Shown in pieces: positions 9,481 to 17,729 of a stretch of 64,000 bases of DNA. Below the pieces are notes generated by a model. That model was not told the origin of the DNA and searched no databases. It saw only the letters and a program-made list of their open reading frames with translations. This stretch comes from Streptomyces diastatochromogenes. GTDB taxonomy: Bacteria; Actinomycetota; Actinomycetes; Streptomycetales; Streptomycetaceae. The DNA lies in NCBI GenBank assembly GCA_026913215.1, contig JAPTYK010000001.1:6696001-6760000 (forward strand). Reading direction: 5' to 3'. The stretch's first letter is position 1; each line of letters opens with the position of its first letter. Both the position numbers and the translations under genes were made by a program.

Positions 9481-9494
9481 TTGCCGTACGGCAA
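9481..9494. promoter_or_regulatory. Perfect 14-bp palindrome TTGCCGTACGGCAA, candidate operator
   Basis: The palindrome lies about 100 bp upstream of the kinase start (9380) in the 281-bp gap between that gene and the small rightward gene at 9662. A related copy is at 1301. Its size and symmetry suit a MarR- or TetR-type dimer. The MarR gene at 674 is the only such regulator nearby; that assignment is inferred. Confidence 0.5.
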
Positions 9495-9661
9495 TCATGA
9501 CGACACTACCCCTCCGTGATCGACAGCAGGAGGGCAGTGCCGGTCATCCGGCCGGAACCCGCCCTCCCCGGCCCCGGGACGGGGGGTGTGCGACGCCGCG
9601 ACCGGGGTACACGCGCCCCCGAACCGGGCGGTCCCCCGCCCCACGACGAGGGGAGCAGTAC

Positions 9662-9889
9662 GTGCTGATGGCCCACCCCGCGGTCCTGCGCGAGCTCATC
9701 GAGCAGTACGAGACGCTCAGGATGCTCAAGGCCGAGAACGGCGGCGAAGAAGTACGGCGGCGCATGGACGACCTCGCCTACACGCTGTGTGTCTCCACCG
9801 GTACGCGGGACGTGGACGCGGCGCTGATCGCCGCCCGCCACCGCCTGCCGGGCGCGCGCCCCGAGGACGACTCCGTGCTGAGCGCCTGA
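9662..9889 (+). CDS. DUF5133-like small protein
   Basis: The product has 75 residues from GTG 9662, which has GAGGGGAG six nt upstream; ATG 9668 is an alternative. It is helical and soluble, with 'HPAVLRELIEQYETLRML' near the start and 'TLCVSTGTRDVDAALIAAR' in the second half. I recognise this as the small Streptomyces DUF5133-type family from memory of its sequence pattern; no function is established. It is transcribed away from the kinase operon and followed at once by a strong hairpin, so it is a single-gene unit. Confidence 0.75.
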   Translation: MLMAHPAVLRELIEQYETLRMLKAENGGEEVRRRMDDLAYTLCVSTGTRDVDAALIAARHRLPGARPEDDSVLSA

Positions 9890-9899
9890 ACACGCGGCC

Positions 9900-9931
9900 G
9901 AGCCCGGCACCCCCTCAGGGGTGCCGGGCTC
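9900..9931. terminator. Intergenic hairpin terminator
   Basis: A 14-bp perfect stem GAGCCCGGCACCCC with a CTCA loop lies between the convergent genes ending at 9889 and 9968. It has no T-run, as is common in Streptomyces. Confidence 0.8.
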
Positions 9932-9967
9932 AGCGCCCCGGGCGGAGCGCGCCCGCCCGGGGACCGC

Positions 9968-10129
9968 CTACCAGCGGTACCAGCGGCTCGTGCCGCCCCT
10001 CGGCCGGGCCACGAAGCCCAGCAGCCACAGGACGAGCACGATGACGGCGATCCACCAGAGCGCCTTGACGGCGAAGCCGGCGCCGAAGAGCAGCAGGGCG
10101 AGGAGCAGGACGAGAAGCAGGGGGACCAT
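9968..10129 (-). CDS. Small hydrophobic membrane protein
   Basis: The product has 53 residues from ATG 10129, with GGAGGTCG as ribosome site. The sequence is almost entirely hydrophobic from residue 2 to about 42: two runs around 'PLLLVLLLALLLFGAGFAVK' and 'WIAVIVLVLWLLGFV' predict two membrane helices. A short polar tail ends SRWYRW. This resembles the conserved small hydrophobic proteins found near stress genes in Streptomyces; function unknown. Confidence 0.8.
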   Translation of the reverse strand: MVPLLLVLLLALLLFGAGFAVKALWWIAVIVLVLWLLGFVARPRGGTSRWYRW

Positions 10130-10224
10130 GGGGGTCGACCTCCGTGAAGACGGTGACTGACGGAAAGGTGAAAGGGCGCCGGACGCGCGCTCCGGCCTCC
10201 CGCGGGGGCGGAAGCGCCGCCCGC

Positions 10225-10566
10225 TCAGCCGCGGCGTGCGAAGAACAGGGCCACCGGCCCCAGGCCGCGTCGTGCGGCCAGGCGCCCGGTCCGGCGCCCC
10301 CACCCGTACGCGAGGGCGAGCGCCGCCGCCGTACCGGCCGCGGCACCGGCCGTCACGGTCCAGTGGGCGCGCGCGACGGCCCGCAGACCGCCCCGGTCCC
10401 GGGGCCGTCTCCACGGACGGCGCGGGAAGGAGGCGCGGGCCCGCGAGAACGGCCGGCCCGTACGCCCCGTCCACGTCGGGTCGTCCACCCGCCTCAGGCC
10501 GGGGCGGTCCGGGACGGCGTGGGGGCCGGTCCGGGGAGGGGTTCCGTCCGCTGTTCTCCGAAGCAC
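10225..10566 (-). CDS. Hypothetical protein with one C-terminal membrane segment
   Basis: The C-terminal 45 residues look genuine, with a small-residue helix 'TVTAGAAAGTAAALALAYGW' followed by the basic 'GRRTGRLAARRG' and the ending 'ALFFARRG'. The N-terminal 65 residues are Pro/Arg-rich and less certain. An overlapping frame starting at ATG 10570 (MSASENSG) could be the true start, with a frame break between. No family recognised. Confidence 0.45.
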   Translation of the reverse strand: MLRRTADGTPPRTGPHAVPDRPGLRRVDDPTWTGRTGRPFSRARASFPRRPWRRPRDRGGLRAVARAHWTVTAGAAAGTAAALALAYGWGRRTGRLAARRGLGPVALFFARRG

Positions 10567-10685
10567 TCATGGGCACCGTCTGGCCGGAGTCCCGCACGCT
10601 AAACCTGGTGGATCACGGCCCCGGCCCCGCCCCGCGCCCTCCCCCCGCGTGCTTGACCGCGCCCGTACGGGACAGACGACCGTCC

Positions 10686-12278
10686 ATGGTGACGTCACTG
10701 CCCGTGGTCTGTTCCGTCCTCGCCGCGCTCGCCACCGGCCTCGCGGCCGTCCTGGTGTCCCCGTGGTGGTGGTGCGCGGCCGGACCCGCCCTGCTGCTCG
10801 CCGCGGTCGCGACGTACGACGTCGTCCAGCGGCGCCACTCGATCCTGCGCAACTATCCGCTCCTCGGACACCTGCGGTTCGCGATGGAGGCGATCCGCCC
10901 CGAGGTGCAGCAGTACTTCGTCGAGAGGAACGTCGACGGCGTGCCCTTCGACCGGGACACCCGGTCCATCGTGTACGAGCGGGCGAAGGGGACGGACGCC
11001 GAGGACCCCTTCGGCACCGAACTGGAGCTGGACCGGACCGGCACCGAGTACCTGGTCCCCTCCATGGCGCCACGCCAGGTGCCGGACGAGGCGCCCCGGG
11101 TCCGGATCGGCGGCCCCGACTGCGCGCGGCCCTACGACATGGCCCTGCTCAACGTGTCGGCGATGAGCTTCGGCTCCCTGTCGGCCCCGGCCGTCCGCGC
11201 CCTGAACGAGGGCGCCCGGCGCGGCGGCTTCGCCCACGACACCGGCGAGGGCGGGATATCGGAGCACCACCTCGCCCCCGGCGGCGACCTCGTCTGGGAG
11301 ATCGGGACCGGGTACTTCGGCTGCCGCGCCGAGGACGGCGGCTTCGACCCGCGGCTGTTCGCCGAGAAGGCCGCGCTCGGCCAGGTCGCCTGCGTCCTGC
11401 TGAAGATCAGCCAGGGCGCGAAGCCCGGCATCGGGGGAGTGCTGCCCGGCTCCAAGGTCGGCCGGGAGATCGCCGCCGTCCGCGGCGTCCCCGAAGGCCG
11501 TACGGTGATCTCCCCGCCGTACCACCGCGTCTACCGGACCCCCCGGGAGCTGGTGCGCTTCCTCGGCCGGATGCGGGAGCTCTCCGGCGGCAAGCCGGTC
11601 GGCTTCAAGCTGTGCGTCGGCGCGCGCCGTGACTTCCTCGCCGTCTGCAAGGCGATGCTGGAGGAGGACCTCACGCCCGACTTCATCGTCGTCGACGGGG
11701 CGGAGGGCGGTACGGGCGCCGCCCCGCTGGAGTTCGCGGACGCCGTCGGCCTGCCCCTCACCGAGGGCCTGACCACGGTGCACCGGGCCCTCGTCGGCAC
11801 GGGGCTGCGCGACCGGATCAGGATCGGCGCCTCCGGCAAGGTCGCCACCGGCAGCGACATCGTCAAGCGCCTGATCCAGGGCGCCGACTACACCAACTCC
11901 GCGCGGGCCATGATGTTCGCCCTCGGATGCGTGCAGGCCCAGCGCTGCCACACCAACACCTGCCCCGTCGGGGTGGCCACCCAGGACCGCCGGCGCGCCC
12001 GCGCCCTCGACGTCCAGGACAAGGCGGAGCGGGTCCGGCGCTTCCAGGAGGCGACCGTCCGCAGCGCCCTCGCGCTCATGGCCGCCATGGGCGCCGACGG
12101 CCCTGGGGACCTGGAGCCCGGCATGCTGCTGCGCCGGGTCGGACCCGACGCCGTGCGCTCCCACGCCGAACTGTACGAGCCGCTCGCACCCGGTCTGCTC
12201 CTGTCGTCCGCATCGGTTCCGGACACCTGGGCAGGCGACTGGAAGGCGGCCCATCCGGACCGGTTCACCCTCCGGTGA
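10686..12278 (+). CDS. FMN-binding glutamate synthase-family protein
   Basis: The product has 530 residues and an intact frame. Two N-terminal hydrophobic segments ('SVLAALATGLAAVLVSPWWW' and the next 20 residues) suggest membrane anchoring. From about residue 130 it matches the FMN/glutamate-synthase barrel: 'ALNVSAMSFGSLS'-type text (here LLNVSAMSFGSLS), 'DTGEGGISEHH', 'LLKISQGAKPG', 'VVDGAEGGTGAAPLEF' and 'CHTNTCPVGVATQ', which holds the iron-sulfur cysteines. Stand-alone proteins of this kind lack the glutaminase domain of GltB, so they may use ammonia or another substrate. The ThDP enzyme starts 33 bp downstream on the same strand, suggesting an operon. No clear ribosome site precedes ATG 10686. 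Confidence 0.85.
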   Translation: MVTSLPVVCSVLAALATGLAAVLVSPWWWCAAGPALLLAAVATYDVVQRRHSILRNYPLLGHLRFAMEAIRPEVQQYFVERNVDGVPFDRDTRSIVYERAKGTDAEDPFGTELELDRTGTEYLVPSMAPRQVPDEAPRVRIGGPDCARPYDMALLNVSAMSFGSLSAPAVRALNEGARRGGFAHDTGEGGISEHHLAPGGDLVWEIGTGYFGCRAEDGGFDPRLFAEKAALGQVACVLLKISQGAKPGIGGVLPGSKVGREIAAVRGVPEGRTVISPPYHRVYRTPRELVRFLGRMRELSGGKPVGFKLCVGARRDFLAVCKAMLEEDLTPDFIVVDGAEGGTGAAPLEFADAVGLPLTEGLTTVHRALVGTGLRDRIRIGASGKVATGSDIVKRLIQGADYTNSARAMMFALGCVQAQRCHTNTCPVGVATQDRRRARALDVQDKAERVRRFQEATVRSALALMAAMGADGPGDLEPGMLLRRVGPDAVRSHAELYEPLAPGLLLSSASVPDTWAGDWKAAHPDRFTLR

Positions 12279-12310
12279 ACCGGTCGACAGCCTCAGAGGA
12301 AGGAGACCCC

Positions 12311-14037
12311 ATGCCCCGTACCGTCGCACAGGTGATCGTCGACGGGCTCGCAGACCTCGGCGTCGACCGCGTCTTCGGCGTGGTCGGCGACGCGCTCAAC
12401 CCGATCACCGACGCCATCCGGACCACCGAGGGCATCGACTGGACCGGCTTCCGCCACGAGGAGGCGGCGGCCTTCGCCGCCGGAGCGCGCGCCCAGCTCT
12501 CCGGAGAGCCGGCCGTCTGCATGGGCACGGTGGGACCGGGCTCGGTGCACCTGCTCAACGGACTGTACGACGCGGCCAAGAGCGGGGCGCCGGTCCTGGC
12601 GATCTGCGGCCAGGTGCCCCTGTCGGAGAGGGGCGGGGACTACTTCCAGGAGGTCGACAACGACCTCCTCTTCCGGGACGTGGCCGTGTACCGGGTCACC
12701 GTGACCTCCCCTCCCAGATGCCCCGGCTGCTGGAGACCGCCGTCCGGGCGGCCGTCACCCGGCGGGGCGTGGCGGTGCTGACCGTCCCCGGCGACCTCGG
12801 CGACCAGGAGGTCGAGGAGGACCGGCCGACGCGGTTCGCGCTTCCGCGCCCGGCCGTCACGCGCCCCGACGACCCGGCGCTCGCCGAGGCGGCCGAGACG
12901 ATCGGCCGGGGCTCGCGGGTCACCCTCCTGGTCGGCCGCGGCGCCGGGAGGCCCGCGAGGAGGTGCTGCGCGCCGCCGAGCTGCTCTCGGCGCCCATGGT
13001 GCTGACCCTGAAGGGCAAGGAGGGCTTCGAGGACGACAACCCGTACGAGGTCGGCCAGACCGGCCTCATCGGCAACCCGGCCGCGGCCCACGCCATGGAC
13101 TCCTGCGACACCCTGATCATGCTCGGGACGGACTTCCCCTACCGGGACTGGTACCCGCAGGACTGCCGGGTCGTGCAGATCGACACCCGCGAGGAGCACC
13201 TCGGCCGCCGCGTCCCGGTGGACGTCGGGCTCGCCGGGGACGTGGGCGCGACGCTGCGGGCCCTGCTGCCGCTGCTGGCGCCCGTCGCCTCGCGTTCCCA
13301 CCTCGACGGCGCCCGCGAACGGTACGCGGACTGGCGGGAGGGCAGGCCGGCCTCGCCGACCCCGCCCACGACAGGCGGCTGCTGGGACGCGTACGGGCCG
13401 TGTTCGACAACCGGGAGGCGGACGTCCGCCCCGAGGCCCTCGCGGCGGCCGTCGACCGCCACGCCGCCGACGACGCGATCTTCACCTCCGACACCGGCAT
13501 GGCCACCGTCTGGCTCTCGCGGCTCGTGCGCATGCGCGGCACCCGCCGGCTGATCGGCTCCTACAACCTCGGCTCCATGGCCAACGCCATGCCCCAGGCC
13601 ATCGGGGCGCAGCTGTGGGCCCCGGACCGGCAGGTCGTGGCCTTCTGCGGCGACGGCGGCCTCGGCATGCTCCTCGGCGACCTGATGACGATCCGCTCCG
13701 AACGGCTGCCGGTGAAACTCGTCGTCTTCGACAACCGCCGCCTCGGCATGGTCAAACTGGAGCAGGAACAGGCGGGGCTTCCCGAGTTCGGCACGGTGCT
13801 GGACAACCCCGACTTCGCCGCGGTGGCCGAGGCGCTCGGGCTGACCGGCATCCGCGTCACCGCGCCGGGCGAACTGGACGAGGCCGTGCGCAAGGCACTC
13901 GCCCTGCCCGGCCCGGTCCTCCTCGACGTCCTGACCAACCCGGCGGAAGTGGCCGTCCCGGGCAAGCCGACGGTGTCGCAGGGTGGGGCTTCGCCATCGC
14001 CAAGATCAAGGAGAACCTGCCCTCCGGTCCCCGCTGA
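12311..14037 (+). CDS. Thiamine pyrophosphate-dependent enzyme, pyruvate oxidase/PoxB-like (four frame breaks)
   Basis: It starts at ATG 12311 after AGGAAGGAG. Joined across breaks near 12708, 12945, 13345 and 13985, it is about 575 residues, a normal length. The N-terminal ThDP domain shows 'VFGVVGDALNPITDAIR' and the catalytic Glu region 'RHEEAAAFAAGA'. A central nucleotide-binding-like domain follows ('APMVLTLKGKEGFEDDNPYE'). The C-terminal domain holds the ThDP signature 'GDGGLGMLLGDL' to 'FDNRRLGM'. The pattern fits pyruvate:quinone oxidoreductases and pyruvate oxidases more than acetolactate synthase. It ends 'AKIKENLPSGPR'. It is probably co-transcribed with the glutamate synthase-like gene and is followed by a strong hairpin. 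Confidence 0.85.
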
Positions 14038-14072
14038 GCGGTGAAGCGCCGGATCCACGGGGACTCGTCCCC

Positions 14073-14116
14073 ACGGAGGAGGGCGGTCCGCCGATCGGCG
14101 GACCGCCCTCCTCCGT
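14073..14116. terminator. Perfect 44-bp palindrome, bidirectional terminator
   Basis: The two 21-bp arms are exact complements around a two-base loop. It lies between the convergent ends of the ThDP enzyme gene (14037) and the DUF6328-like gene (14132). Confidence 0.9.
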
Positions 14117-14131
14117 CCCGGTCAGCCCCGG

Positions 14132-14773
14132 TCAGCCCCGGTCGGCGTAGCGGACCCGGACCCACAGGGGCAGGGCGAACCAGCAGAGCAGGTACCAGGC
14201 GAGGACGCCGGAGACCAGCCAGGGCACGTACGGGTCGTGCGTCGCCACGCGCAGGATGAGGAACAAGGCGGACATCAGCGTCGCGAGCAGCAGCAGGAGT
14301 CCGGTGAAGGTGAGCCGGGAGGCCCAGACGACGGCCTGGGGCTTGACCCGCCGTCCCGACACGAGCCGGTGGAAGGAGACGGGCCCGATCAGCGCACCCG
14401 TCGCCAGCGATCCGAGGACGGTCGTGACCAGGTAGATCGTCTTGTCGGTCTGCTCCAGATCGTGGAAGAGAGGGGTGAACACCACGGTGAGCAGGAACCC
14501 GAGGAGGATCTGGACACCGGTCTGCGCCACCCGGATCTCCTGGAGAAGCTCCTGCCAGCGCCGGTCCGCGCGCTCTTCTTCCGTCTCCTCGCGTCCGTCG
14601 TGGCTGCTGGTGGGGGTGCGGGTGTTGGTGCGGGTGCCAGTGGGGGTGCGGGTGTCGGTGTCGGTGCCGGTGGGGGTGCGGGTGTTGGTGCCGGTGCCCG
14701 GCTCCGGTGCCTCGTCGCCGTGCCGGTGCACCCTCGGGCCGTCTTCCGGCGCACCGCTGTCCCGTTCGTCCAT
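14132..14773 (-). CDS. DUF6328-like membrane protein with a Thr/Arg-rich repeat region
   Basis: The product has 213 residues from ATG 14773, preceded by GAGGAGG. Residues from about 25 to 65 are a low-complexity stretch of 'TPTGT', 'NTRTP' and 'DTRTP' units. After an acidic/basic linker, four hydrophobic segments follow: 'VQILLGFLLTVVFTPLF', 'VTTVLGSLATGALIGPV', 'LTFTGLLLLLATLMSALFLI' and 'WLVSGVLAWYLLCWFALPLW'. The membrane core matches the actinobacterial DUF6328 type ('RRWQELLQEIRVAQTGVQIL'). Function unknown. The repeat is not part of the usual core and seems to be a local expansion. Confidence 0.8.
   Translation of the reverse strand: MDERDSGAPEDGPRVHRHGDEAPEPGTGTNTRTPTGTDTDTRTPTGTRTNTRTPTSSHDGREETEEERADRRWQELLQEIRVAQTGVQILLGFLLTVVFTPLFHDLEQTDKTIYLVTTVLGSLATGALIGPVSFHRLVSGRRVKPQAVVWASRLTFTGLLLLLATLMSALFLILRVATHDPYVPWLVSGVLAWYLLCWFALPLWVRVRYADRG
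14600..14705. repeat. Degenerate short tandem repeat inside a coding region
   Basis: Units of GGTGGGGGTGCGGGTG with TTGGTGCCGGTGCC variants recur through about 100 bp and encode the Thr/Arg-rich region of the DUF6328-like protein. Such repeats can vary in copy number between strains. Confidence 0.75.
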
Positions 14774-15135
14774 GGATCCTCCTCGGCAGCACGGGTCGGG
14801 AGCGGAACCGCACCGTCTCACGGCGGAAGCCCCGTCGGGTGCGGGGCTTCCGTCCGGCGCGGCACGGTGCGGAGTCAGGCCCGCGGCGTACCGGCCGTGC
14901 GCGGGGCGCGTGGCCACCGCCGCCGGTGGCGGGGCCGCCGGTCCGCCCGTCCGGCCCCTCCCGCCCCTCCCGCTCTTCCTGTCCGTCCCGTCGGCGCGGT
15001 GCGCCGGGGTCGCGGCGGAGCGTACGTACGCCCCTCCCGCTCCGGCCCGGGGCACTGGGGTCCTCGGACGGGACTGAGGCCTCCGGAGCGCGCGGGCGTT
15101 GCCCCGTCCTCGCGGGGGAGTCTCCGCACCGGGAC

Positions 15136-15190
15136 GCCGCGTACGGAGATGCCGCGTACGGAGATGCCGTGCACGGAGATGCCGTGCGCG
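15136..15190. repeat. 15-bp tandem repeat, about 3.7 copies
   Basis: GCCGCGTACGGAGAT occurs at 15136 and 15151, then GCCGTGCACGGAGAT at 15166 and a partial copy at 15181. Confidence 0.85.
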
Positions 15191-15572
15191 GGGCATCCGG
15201 CAGGGGGACGGCCGGCGCGGGGACGGTCGGCGTGGCGACGGCCGGTCCCACCGGCGCGGCGCACGGCGCCACGCGGCCGAGGGCTCGGGTCGGGTTCGAC
15301 ATGAGCGCCTCCTGGGCGGGTTCCGTGGGCCGATCGTCCGTCAGCCTGCTTCCGGGGCCTACAGGTTCGGCTTACCGCTTTTCCCGGATCGAACCCCGAG
15401 GACGCGGAAAGACCGCCTCGGCCCTCGGACGAGCCGGGGACCGGGGCCGCGACCCCACGGGACGGGCTCGGAGCGACGGCCGGGGGCAGTGGCGCGGGGC
15501 CGCGGTTCGGGACGGCGGCTCGGTACGGCGCCTCGGTACGCAGCCTCGGTACGGAGGCTCGGGACGACAGGC

Positions 15573-15607
15573 GAGTGGCCCGCACCTTCCACGGGTGCGG
15601 GCCACTC
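15573..15607. terminator. Hairpin, probable terminator
   Basis: The 14-bp arms GAGTGGCCCGCACC and its complement flank a 7-base loop. It lies about 270 bp beyond the leftward SRPBCC gene and is the nearest strong stem-loop for that gene set. Confidence 0.55.
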
Positions 15608-15879
15608 ACAGGTGCCACCGATCCACGGCAGAGGGGAGCGTGGATCGTCCGGCGCGAGCGTGTCCCTCGCTCGATCTCCGCCTGCCCCGCCGATCGGGAT
15701 CCACACCTCTCGGTTTCGAGCCGGAGCACAGTCCGTCGGGGACGGTCGGGGAACGGCGGGGGCGGCCGGGCATGTGGCCGCCCCGCATCGGGAGGGGCCC
15801 GAGCGGGGCGGCCGCGTTCGCCGGCGCGCGGCCGGGGCGGGGGCGAGGGCCCCGCCACGGGCGCGCCGACGCCGGGCCC

Positions 15880-16128
15880 TCAGACCGAGCCGCCCCGGCC
15901 GCCCGTCCGGAGGCCACCGCGCCCCTCGACGAACGACTCGAACCGCTTGAGGTCGCCTGCCGCCTTGCGCTCGACGAAGCCGAGCTTGTCGTCCGCCTGT
16001 TCCGTCACCTCTCCGGGGGCGAAGTCCATCTGGAACATGGCCTCCGTCCGGGTCTCGCCGAGGCGGTGGAACGTCACCATGCCCGCCTGGCGGGCCTCGC
16101 CCTCGACCGGCTCCTCCACCTTGGACAT
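15880..16128 (-). CDS. SRPBCC/polyketide cyclase-like protein, internally shortened
   Basis: The product has 82 residues from ATG 16128, with AAAGGTG upstream. It begins MSKVEEPVEG, like the N-terminus of actinobacterial SRPBCC 'cyclase/dehydrase' proteins of about 150 residues. It then passes directly into the C-terminal half: 'RQAGMVTFHRLGETRT', 'MQMDFAP'-like text and 'LGFVERKAAGDLKRFESFVE'. About 60 central residues expected for a full helix-grip fold are missing, yet the frame is preserved. The protein is unlikely to fold as a normal START-type pocket. Either a real in-frame deletion or an assembly loss made it. It is the last of three leftward small genes. Confidence 0.6.
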   Translation of the reverse strand: MSKVEEPVEGEARQAGMVTFHRLGETRTEAMFQMDFAPGEVTEQADDKLGFVERKAAGDLKRFESFVEGRGGLRTGGRGGSV

Positions 16129-16204
16129 GGCGACACCTTTCTCCCGGAGGCGCGTCGTCCCCCTGTCGGGGACATGCTGCGGGGCTTGCGCGGACCGGCG
16201 GCCG

Positions 16205-16579
16205 TCAGAAGCCGCCCATGCCTCCCCCGAAGGGCCAGGACATGCGGTAGTACTGTCCGATCTCCTCGCGGTACTGACGGTCCGCGAGGTGCTTGTCGGA
16301 GACGAACTCGGGCGAGTCCTTGACCTGTTCCTTCGACAGGGCGAGGTGGAGGGTCTGCTCCTCCAGGTCGACGCGGGTCACCGCCCGCGCCGGGACGAGC
16401 ACCTCCTTGCCGAAGATCCAGACGCCCGTGTCGACGACGAGATAGGAGTCGTCCACCTCGTCGGAATGCTTGTCCACCTTGCCGATGTGCCCGTCGGCGG
16501 CCTCGACGCGCCACCCGGTGAGGTCGGTACCCGCCAGGTGGCCGGACTCGGCACTGAAGGACCACAGATGGTCGGTCAT
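16205..16579 (-). CDS. PRC-barrel domain protein
   Basis: The product has 124 residues from ATG 16579, eight nt after GAGGAG; a GTG nine nt upstream overlaps that site and is less likely. A PRC-barrel spans about residues 15-85 ('DLTGWRVEAADGHIGKVDKH' to 'SYLVVDTGVWIFGKEVLVPA'). The tail 'REEIGQYYRMSWPFGGGMGGF' is conserved in Streptomyces relatives. PRC-barrels are small adaptor modules of RimM and photosynthetic reaction-centre H subunits; stand-alone actinobacterial copies are often in stress or envelope gene groups. The frame is intact. Confidence 0.85.
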   Translation of the reverse strand: MTDHLWSFSAESGHLAGTDLTGWRVEAADGHIGKVDKHSDEVDDSYLVVDTGVWIFGKEVLVPARAVTRVDLEEQTLHLALSKEQVKDSPEFVSDKHLADRQYREEIGQYYRMSWPFGGGMGGF

Positions 16580-16639
16580 CGCTGTCACTCCTCTGTCGCT
16601 GTGTTCGTGCAGGGCGCGGCGCCGGACGCGCGGGCCGCC

Positions 16640-16864
16640 TCAGAGCAGGTCACGACGGTCGTCGTCGGTGACCGTGGGCGCCACTGGCGGGACCACCATC
16701 CGGCGGCGGCGCAGCACGCTGGTGTAGACGGCGGTCCCGAGCAGGCCGACGCCCATGAGGATCAGGCCGACCAGATCGAGGTCGACCGCTTCGATCTCCC
16801 AGTCGGTCGCGAACGTGAGGATCGCGCCGACGGCGATCATGATGATGAACAGTCCCAGGCCCAT
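16640..16864 (-). CDS. DUF6458-like small membrane protein
   Basis: The product has 74 residues from ATG 16864, preceded by GGGGAGGAG. Two membrane helices are predicted: 'GLFIIMIAVGAILTFA' and 'LVGLILMGVGLLGTAVY', joined by 'TDWEIEAVDLDL'. The tail is basic then polar. The pattern of helix, W-D/E loop, helix and RRRR is that of the actinobacterial DUF6458 family; function unknown. It runs in the same direction as the PRC-barrel gene 60 bp downstream. Confidence 0.8.
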   Translation of the reverse strand: MGLGLFIIMIAVGAILTFATDWEIEAVDLDLVGLILMGVGLLGTAVYTSVLRRRRMVVPPVAPTVTDDDRRDLL

Positions 16865-17139
16865 GGTTGGTTGCTCCTCCCCTGCGGGTTGGACAGCGTC
16901 CGCGTACCCGGGTCCGCGGGGATCATTCCGCCGTCCTCGGAGACGGTCGGAACGCGCCGGTCCGAGCCCGTCGGCCAGGCGGCGGACAGGACCCGGACGG
17001 CCGCCCTGACCGCGCCGCTCCCGTCCAAGAACGACCTTCCCGCACAACACGTCTGACCGATCGTCAACAAAAGAGAAGTGTGAGGCGGCCGCCCGGGGCA
17101 ACACGGATTCCCAGGACACGGACATCGGAGGAGAACCCC

Positions 17140-17283
17140 ATGACCGCACTGCTGGACCGCATCAAGCGATTCGCCCGCAGTCCCCAGGGCCGTGACGCGG
17201 CGGCGTCCCTTCGCCGCGCCGCGGCCGACCCGCGCAGGCGCGCCGGGGCACGCCGCCTGTTCGGCAGGCTGCGCCACCGCTGA
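17140..17283 (+). CDS. Small basic hypothetical protein
   Basis: The product has 47 residues from ATG 17140 with a strong GGAGGAG site. It is highly basic and helical ('LLDRIKRFARSPQGRDAAAS') and ends 'RRLFGRLRHR'. It has no membrane segment. It may bind nucleic acid or membranes through charge alone, which is speculation. A strong terminator follows 22 bp after the stop, supporting an independent transcription unit. Confidence 0.7.
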   Translation: MTALLDRIKRFARSPQGRDAAASLRRAAADPRRRAGARRLFGRLRHR

Positions 17284-17304
17284 CACCTGCCCGCCCCGCA
17301 CAGC

Positions 17305-17352
17305 CGTACGCCGGCGCCCCGCGCGATGTACCGCGCGGGGCGCCGGCGTACG
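17305..17352. terminator. Strong hairpin terminator
   Basis: Two exact 21-bp arms flank a 6-base loop ATGTAC. It lies between the convergent genes ending at 17283 and 17404. Confidence 0.9.
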
Positions 17353-17403
17353 GGAGCGGCGCCGGACGCGCCACCCACCCGCCGAGGTGGGGACGCGAGG
17401 CCG

Positions 17404-17682
17404 TCAGCCGCCGTGCTCGCGCGTCTGCTCCTCGCGCCCCACCCGGGGCGCTGGTGCTTGGCGGTGTGACCGCCTGCGCCCTCCGGATCGGTGGCTTCCC
17501 GGCCCGCGGCCCCTGCCGCTCACCGGTCCCGCGCCGACCACGGGACAGCCCCGTGAGGACACGGCCTCCTCGGCCTCCCTGCGGGCCTCCTTGTCGCCGC
17601 TCTCCCCCTCCGCTTCGGCAGGCGTGGTGCGCGGCCGTCCGGCGCGGCCCTCGTCCCTCCTGTACTGCTTCCGCTCACCCAT
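17404..17682 (-). CDS. Small hydrophilic hypothetical protein
   Basis: The product has 92 residues from ATG 17682, with GGAGGAGGG as ribosome site. It is rich in Glu, Arg and Gly with no hydrophobic core. 'AEAEGESGDKEARREAEEA' suggests a charged helix, and the rest looks disordered. No family recognised. The second half (after about residue 45) has poor composition and could be out of frame. It follows the DUF6479-like gene by 47 bp on the same strand. Confidence 0.55.
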   Translation of the reverse strand: MGERKQYRRDEGRAGRPRTTPAEAEGESGDKEARREAEEAVSSRGCPVVGAGPVSGRGRGPGSHRSGGRRRSHRQAPAPRVGREEQTREHGG

Positions 17683-17729
17683 GGTCCCTCCTCCGTCTCC
17701 GTTCCATCGCGGGGCGTGTGCGCCCCTCC

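Larger units (their letters stand above)
14774..15879. other. 1.1-kb stretch without a convincing gene
   Basis: Several open frames cross this region, but none has a good ribosome site, a known motif or sensible composition; they are Arg/Pro/Gly-rich shadows of GC-rich DNA. It holds a 15-bp tandem repeat (15136-15190), many scattered copies of CTCGGTACG near 15515-15560, and a hairpin at 15573-15607. A heavily frame-damaged gene cannot be excluded. Confidence 0.5.

Noticed and set aside
6363..9500. Very long open frames (over 1,000 and 600 codons) on the plus strand opposite the HAMP kinase
   Set aside because: They mirror the repetitive kinase gene, have no ribosome site and no known motif, and exist because antisense stops are rare in GC-rich DNA.
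14875..15858. 327-codon minus-strand frame with a 5-residue repeat (GISVR)
   Set aside because: No ribosome site, no domain and Arg/Pro-rich composition; the repeat arises from the 15-bp tandem DNA array.
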